Shown here in pieces: positions 1 to 7,394 of a DNA stretch of 64,000 bases. Numbering within the stretch: position 1 is the first letter of the stretch; each line of letters opens with the position of its first letter. Where the stretch lies: the NCBI RefSeq assembly GCF_003668875.1, contig NZ_RAWM01000013.1:45310-109309 (forward strand), in the 5' to 3' direction. Source of the stretch: Corallococcus interemptor (lineage in GTDB: Bacteria > Myxococcota > Myxococcia > Myxococcales > Myxococcaceae). The notes under the pieces were generated by a model, which was not told the origin of the DNA, ran no database searches, and was given only the letters and a program-made list of their open reading frames with translations. Made by a program: the position numbers and the translations under genes.

Positions 1-161
1 TTGACTATGAAGTGTCAGTGGCTCGCTCGCTTCACAAAATTGTTATTCCCATTAGGATTCCAGGGACGAGAGGAGGATTACCCCGAGAAATCCAAAACGA
101 GCATGAAGTTGTTTTTGAGCCCAATGCAATTGCCAATGCACTTCGGGACAGGCTGAGGTAA
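1..161 (+). CDS. TIR-like protein, C-terminal fragment (cut by window edge)
   Basis: An open frame enters from the left edge (first whole codon at 3) and stops with TAA at 159-161, giving 52 residues. It begins DYEVSVARSLHKIVIPIRIP. That resembles the end of a TIR domain: the helix after the catalytic Glu (E-x-x-x-A) followed by a hydrophobic strand ending in PI. The equivalent part of the next gene reads VEQEVARAHNLGLGVLQLIW. The gene therefore probably encodes another TIR-domain protein, six bases before the next start. Only the tail is visible, so the full architecture, and any effector fused in front, is unknown. The TIR call is an inference from a short segment. Confidence 0.5.
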   Translation, partial: DYEVSVARSLHKIVIPIRIPGTRGGLPREIQNEHEVVFEPNAIANALRDRLR

Positions 162-167
162 AGCACC

Positions 168-1385
168 GTGAGTATAATGGGCACGTCTGGCTGCTACCAA
201 GTCGTGGTACTTGAACCAGAGCGCAAGGCTACCGGTGGAGGCGGACACTCAACGACGCTGCAGGCGACCCTTGAACGTCAGCTACGGGAACTTGGGCTCG
301 ACCCTATGGCTGCACTACGGGTTCTCGATGAGAGTAACTTTCACCGAGAGCGGGTTCGCGGCATGCCTGTGGCTGCCGTTTACTTCGGTGGGTCATACCA
401 GAGCACGGAGGCTACTCAGATCCTAGAAGAGCTTCGAAGCGAGGGCTGCTTCATCCTCCCCGTTGTACCCACGCTGATAGCGTATCAAACGCAGGTCCCC
501 AGCACACTGGCTGCAATCAATGGCCAGGAACTAAAAAAGAGCGACCCTGCCCTAGAGCACATTACAGCCCGGCTCATGGAAGAACTGGGATTGATGCGCT
601 CGCGTCGACTCGCATTCATTAGCTACAAACGAGATGAGTCACGCGGGGTAGCGCTCCAACTCTACCAAGCCTTGGATGCTTGCTCGTTCGAAGTATTCCT
701 GGACACCCACAGCATCAAACGTGGCGAGGAATTTCAGCCCATGCTTTGGGACAGACTAGGAGATGCGGATCTACTGATTCTCCTGGATACACCCAATGCG
801 CTTACAAGCACTTGGGTCGAACAAGAGGTCGCACGTGCACACAATCTTGGGCTGGGCGTGCTCCAACTCATTTGGCCCGCACCGCACAAAAGAACGCCTG
901 GAACCGAATTGTGTGAGCCATTCGTTCTCGAAGCTAACGACTTTACCGACAATCCGAACTCGTCGGGAACGACACTCAACAAGTTCAAGCTTGAAGAGAT
1001 TGTCGCGCGGGCCGAATCCACACGTGCTCGTTCTCTCGCAAGTCGAAAAACCAGAGTAATTACCGAGTTCTGCAAGCAGATGAAGACACACGGAGTGGAC
1101 GTAACCATCCAACCCTCTGGACGCTTGGAAGTACCGCACCCACACCGTGGCGCCACGTATGTCTTTCCCATTGTGGGGCATCCAGAGGCAACTCTGCTAC
1201 AAGAGATAGCCGACGACTGCACAACATGCGGAGCACCAACTCCTCATGGCTGTCTCATCTACGATCCGCTTGGCATTTGGCCCCGGAAAGCAGCGCACCT
1301 ACAGTGGCTTAATGGCTTCCTTCCCGTCGAATCCCTGGCTATCTCAGAGGTCCCCAAGTGGCTGACACCCAAAAGCACACCTTAG
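168..1385 (+). CDS. TIR-domain protein, 405 aa, Thoeris-like locus
   Basis: The start is GTG at 168, six bases after the previous stop. Residues about 147-240 form a TIR domain: LAFISYKRDES (first strand), FEVFLDTHSIKRGEEF, ADLLILLD and STWVEQEVARA. W216 and E220 sit where TIR NADases carry the conserved Trp and catalytic Glu. Established knowledge: bacterial TIRs with this Glu split NAD+ or make cyclic ADP-ribose isomers as immune signals. Residues 1-140 contain alternating hydrophobic strands (VAAVYFGG, CFILPVV) and may be a degenerate second Rossmann/TIR-like fold. Residues 300-405 are an unrecognised C-terminal domain with four Cys. GC is lower than in the rest of the window, suggesting transfer. 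The next gene overlaps its end by 28 bp, implying co-translation. The TIR call is firm; the defence role is inferred. Confidence 0.8.
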   Translation: MSIMGTSGCYQVVVLEPERKATGGGGHSTTLQATLERQLRELGLDPMAALRVLDESNFHRERVRGMPVAAVYFGGSYQSTEATQILEELRSEGCFILPVVPTLIAYQTQVPSTLAAINGQELKKSDPALEHITARLMEELGLMRSRRLAFISYKRDESRGVALQLYQALDACSFEVFLDTHSIKRGEEFQPMLWDRLGDADLLILLDTPNALTSTWVEQEVARAHNLGLGVLQLIWPAPHKRTPGTELCEPFVLEANDFTDNPNSSGTTLNKFKLEEIVARAESTRARSLASRKTRVITEFCKQMKTHGVDVTIQPSGRLEVPHPHRGATYVFPIVGHPEATLLQEIADDCTTCGAPTPHGCLIYDPLGIWPRKAAHLQWLNGFLPVESLAISEVPKWLTPKSTP

Positions 1386-2002
1386 GGCCTGTCTTCCTCT
1401 CAGCAAGCATTCCCAGCCCGTATCGCGATCAGAAGTACTTGACCACCGTTGACCTCATAGCCATCAGGGAGGCCGTCACCGCGCTCACCATGGTGATTGC
1501 TCCCACAGATCGGCTAGTTTTCGGTGGCCATCCCGCAATTTCCCCCTTAGTACATTTAGGCGCAGAGCGACTTGGTGTCGCAAACCATGTCTACATTTAT
1601 CAATCCCTCTTTTTCAAGAGCATGATTCCGCCGAGTTCACTGAAATTTCGCCATCTCATCTGGACGCAAGCGGGTGCCAGCCGGGCCGCTAGTTTGGACC
1701 TGATGCGAAAACAGATGATCATGAGCGAGCGCTTCCAAGCAGGGGTGTTCATAGGAGGGATGGAGGGAGTGGAAGATGAATTCAAGCTCTTCTGTCACCA
1801 CCATCCACATGCGGCCATTCTCGCAGTTGCTTCCACTGGAGCTGCCGCTCGTATCCTTTTTGATCGCGAGCCATTGGGCACGAAAGATCCTGGACTAGAG
1901 CATGATCTAGCATACGCATCCCTGTTTAGACGATTATTACGTAGAACAGGGAGCCCGCCGATTCCCCCGGCTAGTAGCCCGAGTTCATCAACTCCACCTT
2001 AA
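1358..2002 (+). CDS. Stand-alone SLOG-family nucleotide-sensor protein, 214 aa
   Basis: The start is GTG at 1358, inside the TIR gene. Recognisable SLOG features are GPVFLSASIP near residue 10, the glycine motif FGGHPAI at 55-61, FIGGMEGVEDEF at 131-142 and ASTGAAA at 158-164. Established knowledge: SLOG domains are Rossmann-like sensors of NAD-derived or other nucleotides. In type I Thoeris the ThsA SLOG domain binds the cyclic ADP-ribose product of ThsB and switches on a SIR2 NADase. Here the SLOG has no SIR2, macro or membrane segment. Only a Pro/Ser-rich tail follows (about 195-214), so the output partner is missing from view. The exact SLOG subfamily (TIR-associated clusters) was not assigned. 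Translational coupling to the TIR gene supports a joint function. Confidence 0.7.
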   Translation: MADTQKHTLGPVFLSASIPSPYRDQKYLTTVDLIAIREAVTALTMVIAPTDRLVFGGHPAISPLVHLGAERLGVANHVYIYQSLFFKSMIPPSSLKFRHLIWTQAGASRAASLDLMRKQMIMSERFQAGVFIGGMEGVEDEFKLFCHHHPHAAILAVASTGAAARILFDREPLGTKDPGLEHDLAYASLFRRLLRRTGSPPIPPASSPSSSTPP

Positions 2003-2189
2003 TTGGCCGAAGCAAGCCATCATTACACCGCATCTACACTGAAGCACCAGCGCAAACACATCGTCTCTATTTACGCAGCCCAACTCTTGGAGCCAGACAC
2101 TGAGCCCCTGAAAACCTGCCAACAGAAGCAAGTTTCCGCCACCCCACTACCGCGCCACACTAGAACCAACAAATACCCTGGAGGACAAT

Positions 2190-2681
2190 TTGGCACGCAG
2201 AGTCTTTTATAGCTTCCACTTCGACAATGACTTTTGGCGCACGCAGCAAGTGCGAAACATTAATGCTCTTGAGGGTCAGACGCTTGTCGCTGCGAACACC
2301 TGGGAAGAGGTTAAGAAGAAGGGTGACGCCTCAATTCAAAAGTGGATCGACGACCAAATGGTTGGAAAGAGTTGCGTTGTCGTTCTTGTAGGCTCAGAAA
2401 CCGCCTCCCGCAAATGGGTCCAATACGAGATCAAGAAAGGCTGGAGTGAGGGCAAGGGGGTTCTTGGCATTCGGATCAACAAACTCCTCAACAAAGATGG
2501 CAAATCTTCAGCCCCAGGAGCCAATCCGTTCGATCTGCTCAACATTAAAGGGAAATCGTTCTCCCAAATAGCATCACTCAAAACCCCATCCGGGGTTGAC
2601 AGCAAAGCAGCATACGCCGACATCGCCAAAAACATCGAAGCCTGGGTCGAAGAGGCTATTAAGATCAGAGAAAAATATTAG
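2190..2681 (+). CDS. ThsB-like TIR protein (MTH538/DUF1863 type), 163 aa
   Basis: A TTG start at 2190 is chosen because a GGAGGA ribosome site lies just upstream at about 2180-2185. The protein is a single TIR-like domain of ThsB type: RRVFYSFHFDNDFWR at the N-terminus, then CVVVLVGSETASRKWVQYEI, with W76 and candidate catalytic E80, followed by VLGIRI. Length and motif order match the small ThsB proteins of Thoeris. Those make a cyclic ADP-ribose isomer after phage infection to activate a SLOG-containing ThsA (established for the family). It follows the SLOG gene after 187 bp in which no other gene is convincing. Lower GC and AT-rich codons agree with horizontal acquisition. Confidence in the fold is high; participation in one system with the upstream genes is inferred. 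Confidence 0.8.
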   Translation: MARRVFYSFHFDNDFWRTQQVRNINALEGQTLVAANTWEEVKKKGDASIQKWIDDQMVGKSCVVVLVGSETASRKWVQYEIKKGWSEGKGVLGIRINKLLNKDGKSSAPGANPFDLLNIKGKSFSQIASLKTPSGVDSKAAYADIAKNIEAWVEEAIKIREKY

Positions 2682-2787
2682 TCGCCCCAGCCAAGCTTAC
2701 CCGCAAGAAGCAGGGTGGGATTGCACGACTAGAGATGGTGTCACACGGCCTACCGCCCTGTAACTTCTCATTCACAAGGACTACTGA

Positions 2788-2813
2788 CCGCCCGGACGCG
2801 TACGTCCGGGCGG
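2788..2813. terminator. Strong hairpin between convergent genes
   Basis: Two perfect 11-base arms, CCGCCCGGACG and CGTCCGGGCGG, flank a CGTA loop. The hairpin lies 12 bases beyond the stop of the minus-strand lipoprotein and about 105 bases beyond the ThsB-like gene, so it could end transcription from either side. There is no clear T-tract. It also marks the right edge of the low-GC island. Confidence 0.6.
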
Positions 2814-2824
2814 CATGCGCGGCC

Positions 2825-3877
2825 TTACAGCGGATACGCCGCGTAGCACGTGCCCATGGGCCCCACGCCCGTGGTGCCCGCGCCCGGTGCGTCCCGCCAC
2901 GCTCCTTCCGCGCCGCACTGCTGCCACAGCGTGCTGCTCACCTGCACGCAGGTGCGCACGGGCACGCCCCGGCCCAGGCGCGTGGAGACGCAGTACGGGA
3001 AGGACACGTTGCAGTTGGACGGCTTGGTGGTGGTGCCGCCAATGAAGACGCCCTGCGAGCACTGGCGCCACAGCGCGTCCGACGAGCTCTGCACGCACGA
3101 GCCCTCCGGCACCGTGGCGTCCACCGTGCCGGAGTAGCAGCCCTCCGTGGTGGTCGTCAGCGTCCACGGGTACGCCGTCTTGAAGCGGTTGTAGATGGTC
3201 GCCATCAGCGACGAGCCGCCCACCGTGGTGCGGCCGCACTGGATGGCGTACGCGCCCACCCAGGGCGTGTACGTGTAGAGCGCGGCGGTGGCGTTGTTCA
3301 CCGGCTTCACCGAGCACGGGTCCGACGTGGACTTCGTCACCCCCACCTTCCAGCCGGAGATGGTGGCGCGGCCCGCCTCCAGGTCGGTGAGGTAGCCGCG
3401 CATCTTCTTCGCCGCGCACTCCACCTGCTTGCCGAAGCCCACGTATTGCGCGTCACAGCCGCTGCCGTCCGGACAGCCACAGCCCGTGGCCTTGCTCAGG
3501 TTGGTGGACGTGCCGCTCTGGATGAGGCTGGACTCACCCTGGATGCGCGCCAGCATGTACAGCGGGCTGATGTTGGACGCGCGCGAGCGCTCCACGATGA
3601 GCGTCGCCGCCGTCTTGCCCCAGGCCGGGTCCGTGTAGCCCGCCAGGTACGAGCCCTGCTGCTGGAGGAACGCCTGCACCTGCGCGGGCGTGATGCCCGT
3701 GCCACCCGTGACGTCCGAGTCCTCCAGCAGGCGGTGCATGTCGTACTTCGTCGTCGCCTCCTGCAGCACCTGCCCGGTCAGCTCGTCAATCACAGGCTCG
3801 TTGGGGCTCTCTTCCAGGGGACCGCAGCCGGCCGCCAGCAGCGCCGGGAGCAGCAGCACAGACCATCGGAGCTTCAT
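2825..3877 (-). CDS. Secreted lipoprotein with lysozyme/glucosaminidase-like core
   Basis: ATG at 3877 is preferred over the upstream GTG at 3886 because GAGGTG precedes it by six bases. The N-terminus MKLRWSVLLLPALLAAGC is a lipoprotein signal with the lipobox Cys near residue 18, so the product is exported and lipid-anchored. A central segment, SPLYMLARIQGESSLIQ, resembles the helix carrying the catalytic Glu in glucosaminidase or lytic-transglycosylase-like folds. About ten further Cys are spread over the C-terminal half, suggesting disulfides, with repeated LW(R/Q)QC motifs. A peptidoglycan or polysaccharide hydrolase is possible, but the family was not identified with certainty. It is monocistronic, convergent with the immune island and followed by a strong hairpin. 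Confidence 0.6.
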   Translation of the reverse strand: MKLRWSVLLLPALLAAGCGPLEESPNEPVIDELTGQVLQEATTKYDMHRLLEDSDVTGGTGITPAQVQAFLQQQGSYLAGYTDPAWGKTAATLIVERSRASNISPLYMLARIQGESSLIQSGTSTNLSKATGCGCPDGSGCDAQYVGFGKQVECAAKKMRGYLTDLEAGRATISGWKVGVTKSTSDPCSVKPVNNATAALYTYTPWVGAYAIQCGRTTVGGSSLMATIYNRFKTAYPWTLTTTTEGCYSGTVDATVPEGSCVQSSSDALWRQCSQGVFIGGTTTKPSNCNVSFPYCVSTRLGRGVPVRTCVQVSSTLWQQCGAEGAWRDAPGAGTTGVGPMGTCYAAYPL

Positions 3878-4002
3878 CACGCACACCTCGGGGGAAAGGC
3901 CGGCTGAGGGCCGGTGGGGCGAGCATGACTCAAGACTTTCCGGGAAGTTGAGAATTAGCCCCGAGCAGGGAGGACGAGGGGCGGAGTAGAGTTCTGGACA
4001 TC

Positions 4003-5319
4003 ATGCGGACCCCTGCCCTGTTTCGTCGGAAGTGTTGGCCGTTCCTCGCCGCGGGCCTCCTGGCCGTGGCGGGCTGTTCGGATTCGAGTGGCCCGGGTGA
4101 AGAGCCCGGTCCGGGCACGGACGGGCCCGGGGTGACGCCGGGCGACGGCTCGGAGTGCCTGGGCGCGAAGTTCCTCACCACGCTGGGCAAGAGCACGGTG
4201 CTGGTGGGCGCGAAGATGGAGGACGACACCGCGAAGGCCGCGCCCTTCGACGTGCGCTACCTGTACCTCTCGGCGGGCCTGTTCGATTCGAAGGACGCGT
4301 GCAACTCGTGCGCATCCGGGTGCACGTCCGACGGCGCGTCCTGCGCCAACGACGCAGGCGGCTGCGGGTGGTGGGGCTGCTGGCAGTACGACCAGGATCC
4401 GCCCGGCGCCTACCTGCGTGACTTCATCAAGACCGCGCAAGAGAACGGACAGATTCCCTTCATCACCTACTACGAGGCTTACCAAGCCAGCGGCTTCGCC
4501 GAGGGCAAGGATCAGCTGAAGGCGCTCAACGACGCGGCGTTCCTGGGGCGCTACCTCGCGGACTGGCGGTTCCTCCTGAAGCAGGTGGGACAGGAGAAGG
4601 TGCTGCTGCAGATCGAGCCGGACATGTGGGCCTACCTCCAGTACTTCCCCAACGACGGCAAGGCGCAGTCCACGCCAGTCGCAGTGAAGGCGGCGAACCC
4701 CACGGATTGCGGCACCCAGGAGAACAACGGGGCGGGCCTGGGCCGGTGCATGATTTCCATGGTGCGCAAGTACGCGCCCAACGCGAAGGTGGGCCTGCAC
4801 GCGAGCGCGTGGGCGACGAAGATGGACGTGTCCGGCAACATGGACCCGTCGTTCGACGTGGCGGGCGAGGCGAACAAGGTCGCGGACTTCCTCATGTCCG
4901 TAGGCGCGGGCGACACCGACTTCGTCACGGTGGAGGCGTCCGACCGCGACGCGGGCTGGTACCAGAAGACGACGGGCAGCGCCGTGTGGTGGGACCCGGA
5001 GAACCGCCAGCTGCCGCACTTCCATCAGGCCCTCAGCTGGGCCAAGGCCGTGTCCGCGCGGATGAACAAGCCGCACATGTGGTGGCAGCTGCCGGTGGGC
5101 AACATGGCCCTCTCCAACAGCGGCAAGCAGTGGCGCGACAACCGCGTGGACTACTTCCTCACCCACCCGGGTGAAGTGGCCGCGGCCGGCGGCGTGGCCA
5201 TGCTCTTCGGCGCGGGCAACGACGAGCAGACCACGCCGGAGACGGACAACGGCAACCTGGTCAATCGCGTGAAGGCCTACAAGGACGCGGGCGGCCAGCC
5301 CGCGTGCGTGAAGAACTAA
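4003..5319 (+). CDS. Lipoprotein, possible TIM-barrel glycosidase-like, function unknown
   Basis: The signal peptide ends in LLAVAGC (Cys25), followed by a Gly/Pro/Glu linker, so this is a lipoprotein of 438 aa. Residues about 98-127 hold a Cys cluster (CNSCASGC... CANDAGGCGWWGC) that looks like a disulfide-rich insertion. The remainder alternates strands ending in acidic or aromatic residues: FITYYEAYQA, LLQIEPDMWAYLQ, VGLHASAW, FVTVEASDRDAGWY, HMWWQLPVGNM, AMLFGAG. This layout is typical of a TIM-barrel glycoside hydrolase, with the Glu of QIEPDMW and of TVEASD as candidate catalytic acids. That is inference from pattern only, and no family was recognised. It stands alone, followed by a hairpin terminator. 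Confidence 0.55.
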   Translation: MRTPALFRRKCWPFLAAGLLAVAGCSDSSGPGEEPGPGTDGPGVTPGDGSECLGAKFLTTLGKSTVLVGAKMEDDTAKAAPFDVRYLYLSAGLFDSKDACNSCASGCTSDGASCANDAGGCGWWGCWQYDQDPPGAYLRDFIKTAQENGQIPFITYYEAYQASGFAEGKDQLKALNDAAFLGRYLADWRFLLKQVGQEKVLLQIEPDMWAYLQYFPNDGKAQSTPVAVKAANPTDCGTQENNGAGLGRCMISMVRKYAPNAKVGLHASAWATKMDVSGNMDPSFDVAGEANKVADFLMSVGAGDTDFVTVEASDRDAGWYQKTTGSAVWWDPENRQLPHFHQALSWAKAVSARMNKPHMWWQLPVGNMALSNSGKQWRDNRVDYFLTHPGEVAAAGGVAMLFGAGNDEQTTPETDNGNLVNRVKAYKDAGGQPACVKN

Positions 5320-5329
5320 AGCCGCTGAC

Positions 5330-5354
5330 GCCCGGGCCTTCGTCAGGCCCGGGC
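5330..5354. terminator. Bidirectional hairpin terminator
   Basis: Ten-base perfect arms GCCCGGGCCT and AGGCCCGGGC flank a TCGTC loop. It lies 11 bases after the plus-strand lipoprotein stop and overlaps the stop codon of the minus-strand alkylation repair gene, so it can serve both converging transcripts. Confidence 0.7.
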
Positions 5355-6026
5355 CTTCGCCTTCTTCCGGGCCTGGATCTTCTGGATGTACTGCGCGGCA
5401 TCCGGCGTCTCGCAGGCCGTGTCGCCGTGATCCACCTCCACCCTGCCCAGCCGCTTCGCCGTCGCGAGCGCCGCGGTCTGGACCGCGCCTCCGGTGGCGC
5501 CCACCGCGATGAGCGCCGTGTTCATCGCCTCGCGGACGCGGTTCTTCGCGCCCGGCAGCTCCGCTTCAATCCGCTTCACCCACGGCAGCAGGTCCTCCTC
5601 CGCGAGCACCGCCGTCTTCGTGAGCAGCGCGGCCAGGCTCTGCCACCCTGCCCGCCCCACCCATTCGGACCTGGACTTCGTCCACGTCAGCGCTTTCGCC
5701 GCGTGCGGTGAGCGCAGCACCACGTTCGTCACGAAGACGTCCGTGAGCGTGTGCCAGTCCAGCGCCTTCGCCCAGGCGTCCAGCTCCTTCCAGGGCATCG
5801 CGGGCGCGTCCACCACCATCGTCGCCAGCAGCCGCGCCTCTGTATGCCCCGACGCCCAGAGCGCCCGGGCGAGCGCCGCGTCCGTGCCGATGCGCTTCTT
5901 CAGCGCCGTCAGCGGACCGAAGTTCACACCGGACAACGGCTGGGGGGCCCCGTGGCGCAGATAGGTCTTCCGCGTCTGCTCCGTGCCCAGCCGCTCCAGC
6001 TTCCGCATCGTCTCTTCCAGGGTCAT
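5343..6026 (-). CDS. DNA alkylation repair protein (AlkC/AlkD-like HEAT repeat glycosylase)
   Basis: The protein has 227 aa from ATG 6026. It is built of helical repeats and matches the DNA alkylation repair family: MRKLERLGTEQTRKTYLRHGA at the start, FGPLTALKKRIGTD, HTEARLLATMVVD, DAWAKALDWHTLTDVF, and a helical C-terminus ending in a basic KKAKARA tail. Established knowledge: these HEAT-like glycosylases remove N3- and N7-alkyl purines. The length is usual for the family. The C-terminal half includes an AALIAVGATGG-like helix and VEVDHGDTACETPDA, which is common in this branch. It is a single gene, divergent from the 6.1 kb cassette with about 110 bases between starts. No regulatory site was identified. 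Confidence 0.85.
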   Translation of the reverse strand: MTLEETMRKLERLGTEQTRKTYLRHGAPQPLSGVNFGPLTALKKRIGTDAALARALWASGHTEARLLATMVVDAPAMPWKELDAWAKALDWHTLTDVFVTNVVLRSPHAAKALTWTKSRSEWVGRAGWQSLAALLTKTAVLAEEDLLPWVKRIEAELPGAKNRVREAMNTALIAVGATGGAVQTAALATAKRLGRVEVDHGDTACETPDAAQYIQKIQARKKAKARA

Positions 6027-6137
6027 GGGGCGTTGGATTGTGCCAGCACTAGCTCAAACGAGTGACTGTCACTCCCCCAGTGCCTCCTCCAACTTGCGGC
6101 CCGTGAAGGGTGGATGTCTCACCTGCGAGGGGGAGTG

Positions 6138-7352
6138 ATGACCAGCGCTGAGTACCTGTCCGATGTGGAGTCCCTCGACGCCATGGACGCCTGGGAGGGC
6201 GCGGATGCCCTCCAGGAGCTGGAGGACCTGGCGGATGAGTTCAGCGAGCTGGAGTCCTTCGAGCCCTCGGGCTTCGAGGACGACCCCTTCGAGCCCTCGG
6301 GCTTCGAGCCCACCGGCTTCGAGCCCTCGGGGTTCGAGGATGACGGCTTCGAGGAGCTGTTCGCCGCGGCCGAGGCCGAGGACACCTTCCTGGAGGACGA
6401 CGGCTTCGAGGGGTTCGAGGCGAGCCCGGCCACCGGCCTGTTCGTGCCGGCCACCAGCAACCGGCTCGTGTCCGGCCCCGCCGCGGTGACGCTCGCGCGG
6501 GCGCTCAACCCCTTCGTGCTGGAGTCCATGGACGCGGATGACGCCGAGGCGTTCTTCCGTCGCATCACCCGGCGCGTGCGCAGCGCCGCGCGCGGCATCG
6601 CCCGGGGCGTACGGCGGGCGGGCCAATTGGGGGCCGCGGCGCTGCGCCGCGCGGGGCCGCTCATCGCCCGCGCGCTGCCGGTGGTCCAGCGCGTGGCGGG
6701 GCTCGCGGGGCCGTGGGGCCGGGTCGTCGCGGCGGGCATTGGCGCCGCGCAGGGGTTGCTGCGCGGACAGGGATTGCGCGGTGCGCTCGCGGGGGCGGTG
6801 GGTGGCCTGATTCCAGGCGTGGGCGGGCGCATCGCGTCTTCCATCCTGCGCGGAGACGGCGCGGATGACGACGCGTCGCTGGACGCGCTCGCGGACATGG
6901 CGGACGCGCGGCAGGTGCCGCCCGCCGTGGCCCTGCCCCTGGGCGCGGGGCTGGCGGCGCGGGTGGTGACGCGGCAGGCGGTGCCCCTGAGCACGTCGCT
7001 CGGTGGCGCCGCGCAGGGGGTGCTGCGCGCGCGCTCGCGCGGCGTGGAGCAGCTGCTGATGCGGCTGGCCCGTCAGGTGCCGGGCACCGCGGGCCGGCGG
7101 CTGCGGCTGATGCGCCTCATCGCCCGGCTGGCGGCGGGGAACCTGCGCCTGCGCGGCCCGAGCGGCGCCATCACCGCCCTGCCCGGCGTGGTGCAGGGCG
7201 CGGGGCGCCGGGTGCTCACGCGCGCGGTCCAGGTGCCTTCAATGGGCGTCGTCCCGCCGCGCCTGGCCGCGCGGCGCGTGTACGCCCGGCGGCAGGTGCT
7301 GCGCCGCATCCCCGTGGCCGCGGTCAGCGCCGCCAGCGTCCGCCGCGCCTAG
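6138..7352 (+). CDS. Dipolar protein A: acidic FEPSGFE-repeat head, Arg/Ala-rich basic body
   Basis: ATG 6138 is chosen because GAGGGGGAG sits just upstream; ATG 6114 in frame is an alternative. The product is about 404 aa with two halves of opposite charge. Residues about 1-100 are rich in Asp/Glu and contain five or more FEPSGFE/FEDDGFE-type hexad repeats. From about residue 135 the chain becomes strongly Arg/Ala/Gly-rich with long hydrophobic amphipathic stretches (RAGPLIARALPVVQRVAGLAG, AGIGAAQGLLRGQGLRGALA). A second Asp-rich patch (DGADDDASLDAL) interrupts it. There is no signal peptide or known domain. The following gene has the same architecture. Self-association, scaffold formation or membrane contact are possible, but no function is assigned. 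It is the first gene of a same-strand cassette to 13817. Confidence 0.75.
   Translation: MTSAEYLSDVESLDAMDAWEGADALQELEDLADEFSELESFEPSGFEDDPFEPSGFEPTGFEPSGFEDDGFEELFAAAEAEDTFLEDDGFEGFEASPATGLFVPATSNRLVSGPAAVTLARALNPFVLESMDADDAEAFFRRITRRVRSAARGIARGVRRAGQLGAAALRRAGPLIARALPVVQRVAGLAGPWGRVVAAGIGAAQGLLRGQGLRGALAGAVGGLIPGVGGRIASSILRGDGADDDASLDALADMADARQVPPAVALPLGAGLAARVVTRQAVPLSTSLGGAAQGVLRARSRGVEQLLMRLARQVPGTAGRRLRLMRLIARLAAGNLRLRGPSGAITALPGVVQGAGRRVLTRAVQVPSMGVVPPRLAARRVYARRQVLRRIPVAAVSAASVRRA
6258..6352 (+). repeat. Coding repeats: (F-E-x-x-G/P) units in dipolar protein A
   Basis: An in-frame minisatellite of about 18-24 bases encodes FEPSGFE, FEDDPFE, FEPSGFE, FEPTGFE, FEPSGFE and FEDDGFE. The units are nearly identical at the DNA level (ttcgagccctcgggc), indicating recent slippage or conversion. 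It forms the core of the acidic head. Confidence 0.8.
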
Positions 7353-7394
7353 TTCCATCCACTCACGAAGTCTTCAGGACAAGGAGGAGTACCC

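Noticed and set aside
2003..2212. 69-codon frame starting TTG right after the SLOG stop
   Set aside because: No ribosome site, no conserved pattern, and it overlaps the ThsB-like start that has a good site. Treated as intergenic.
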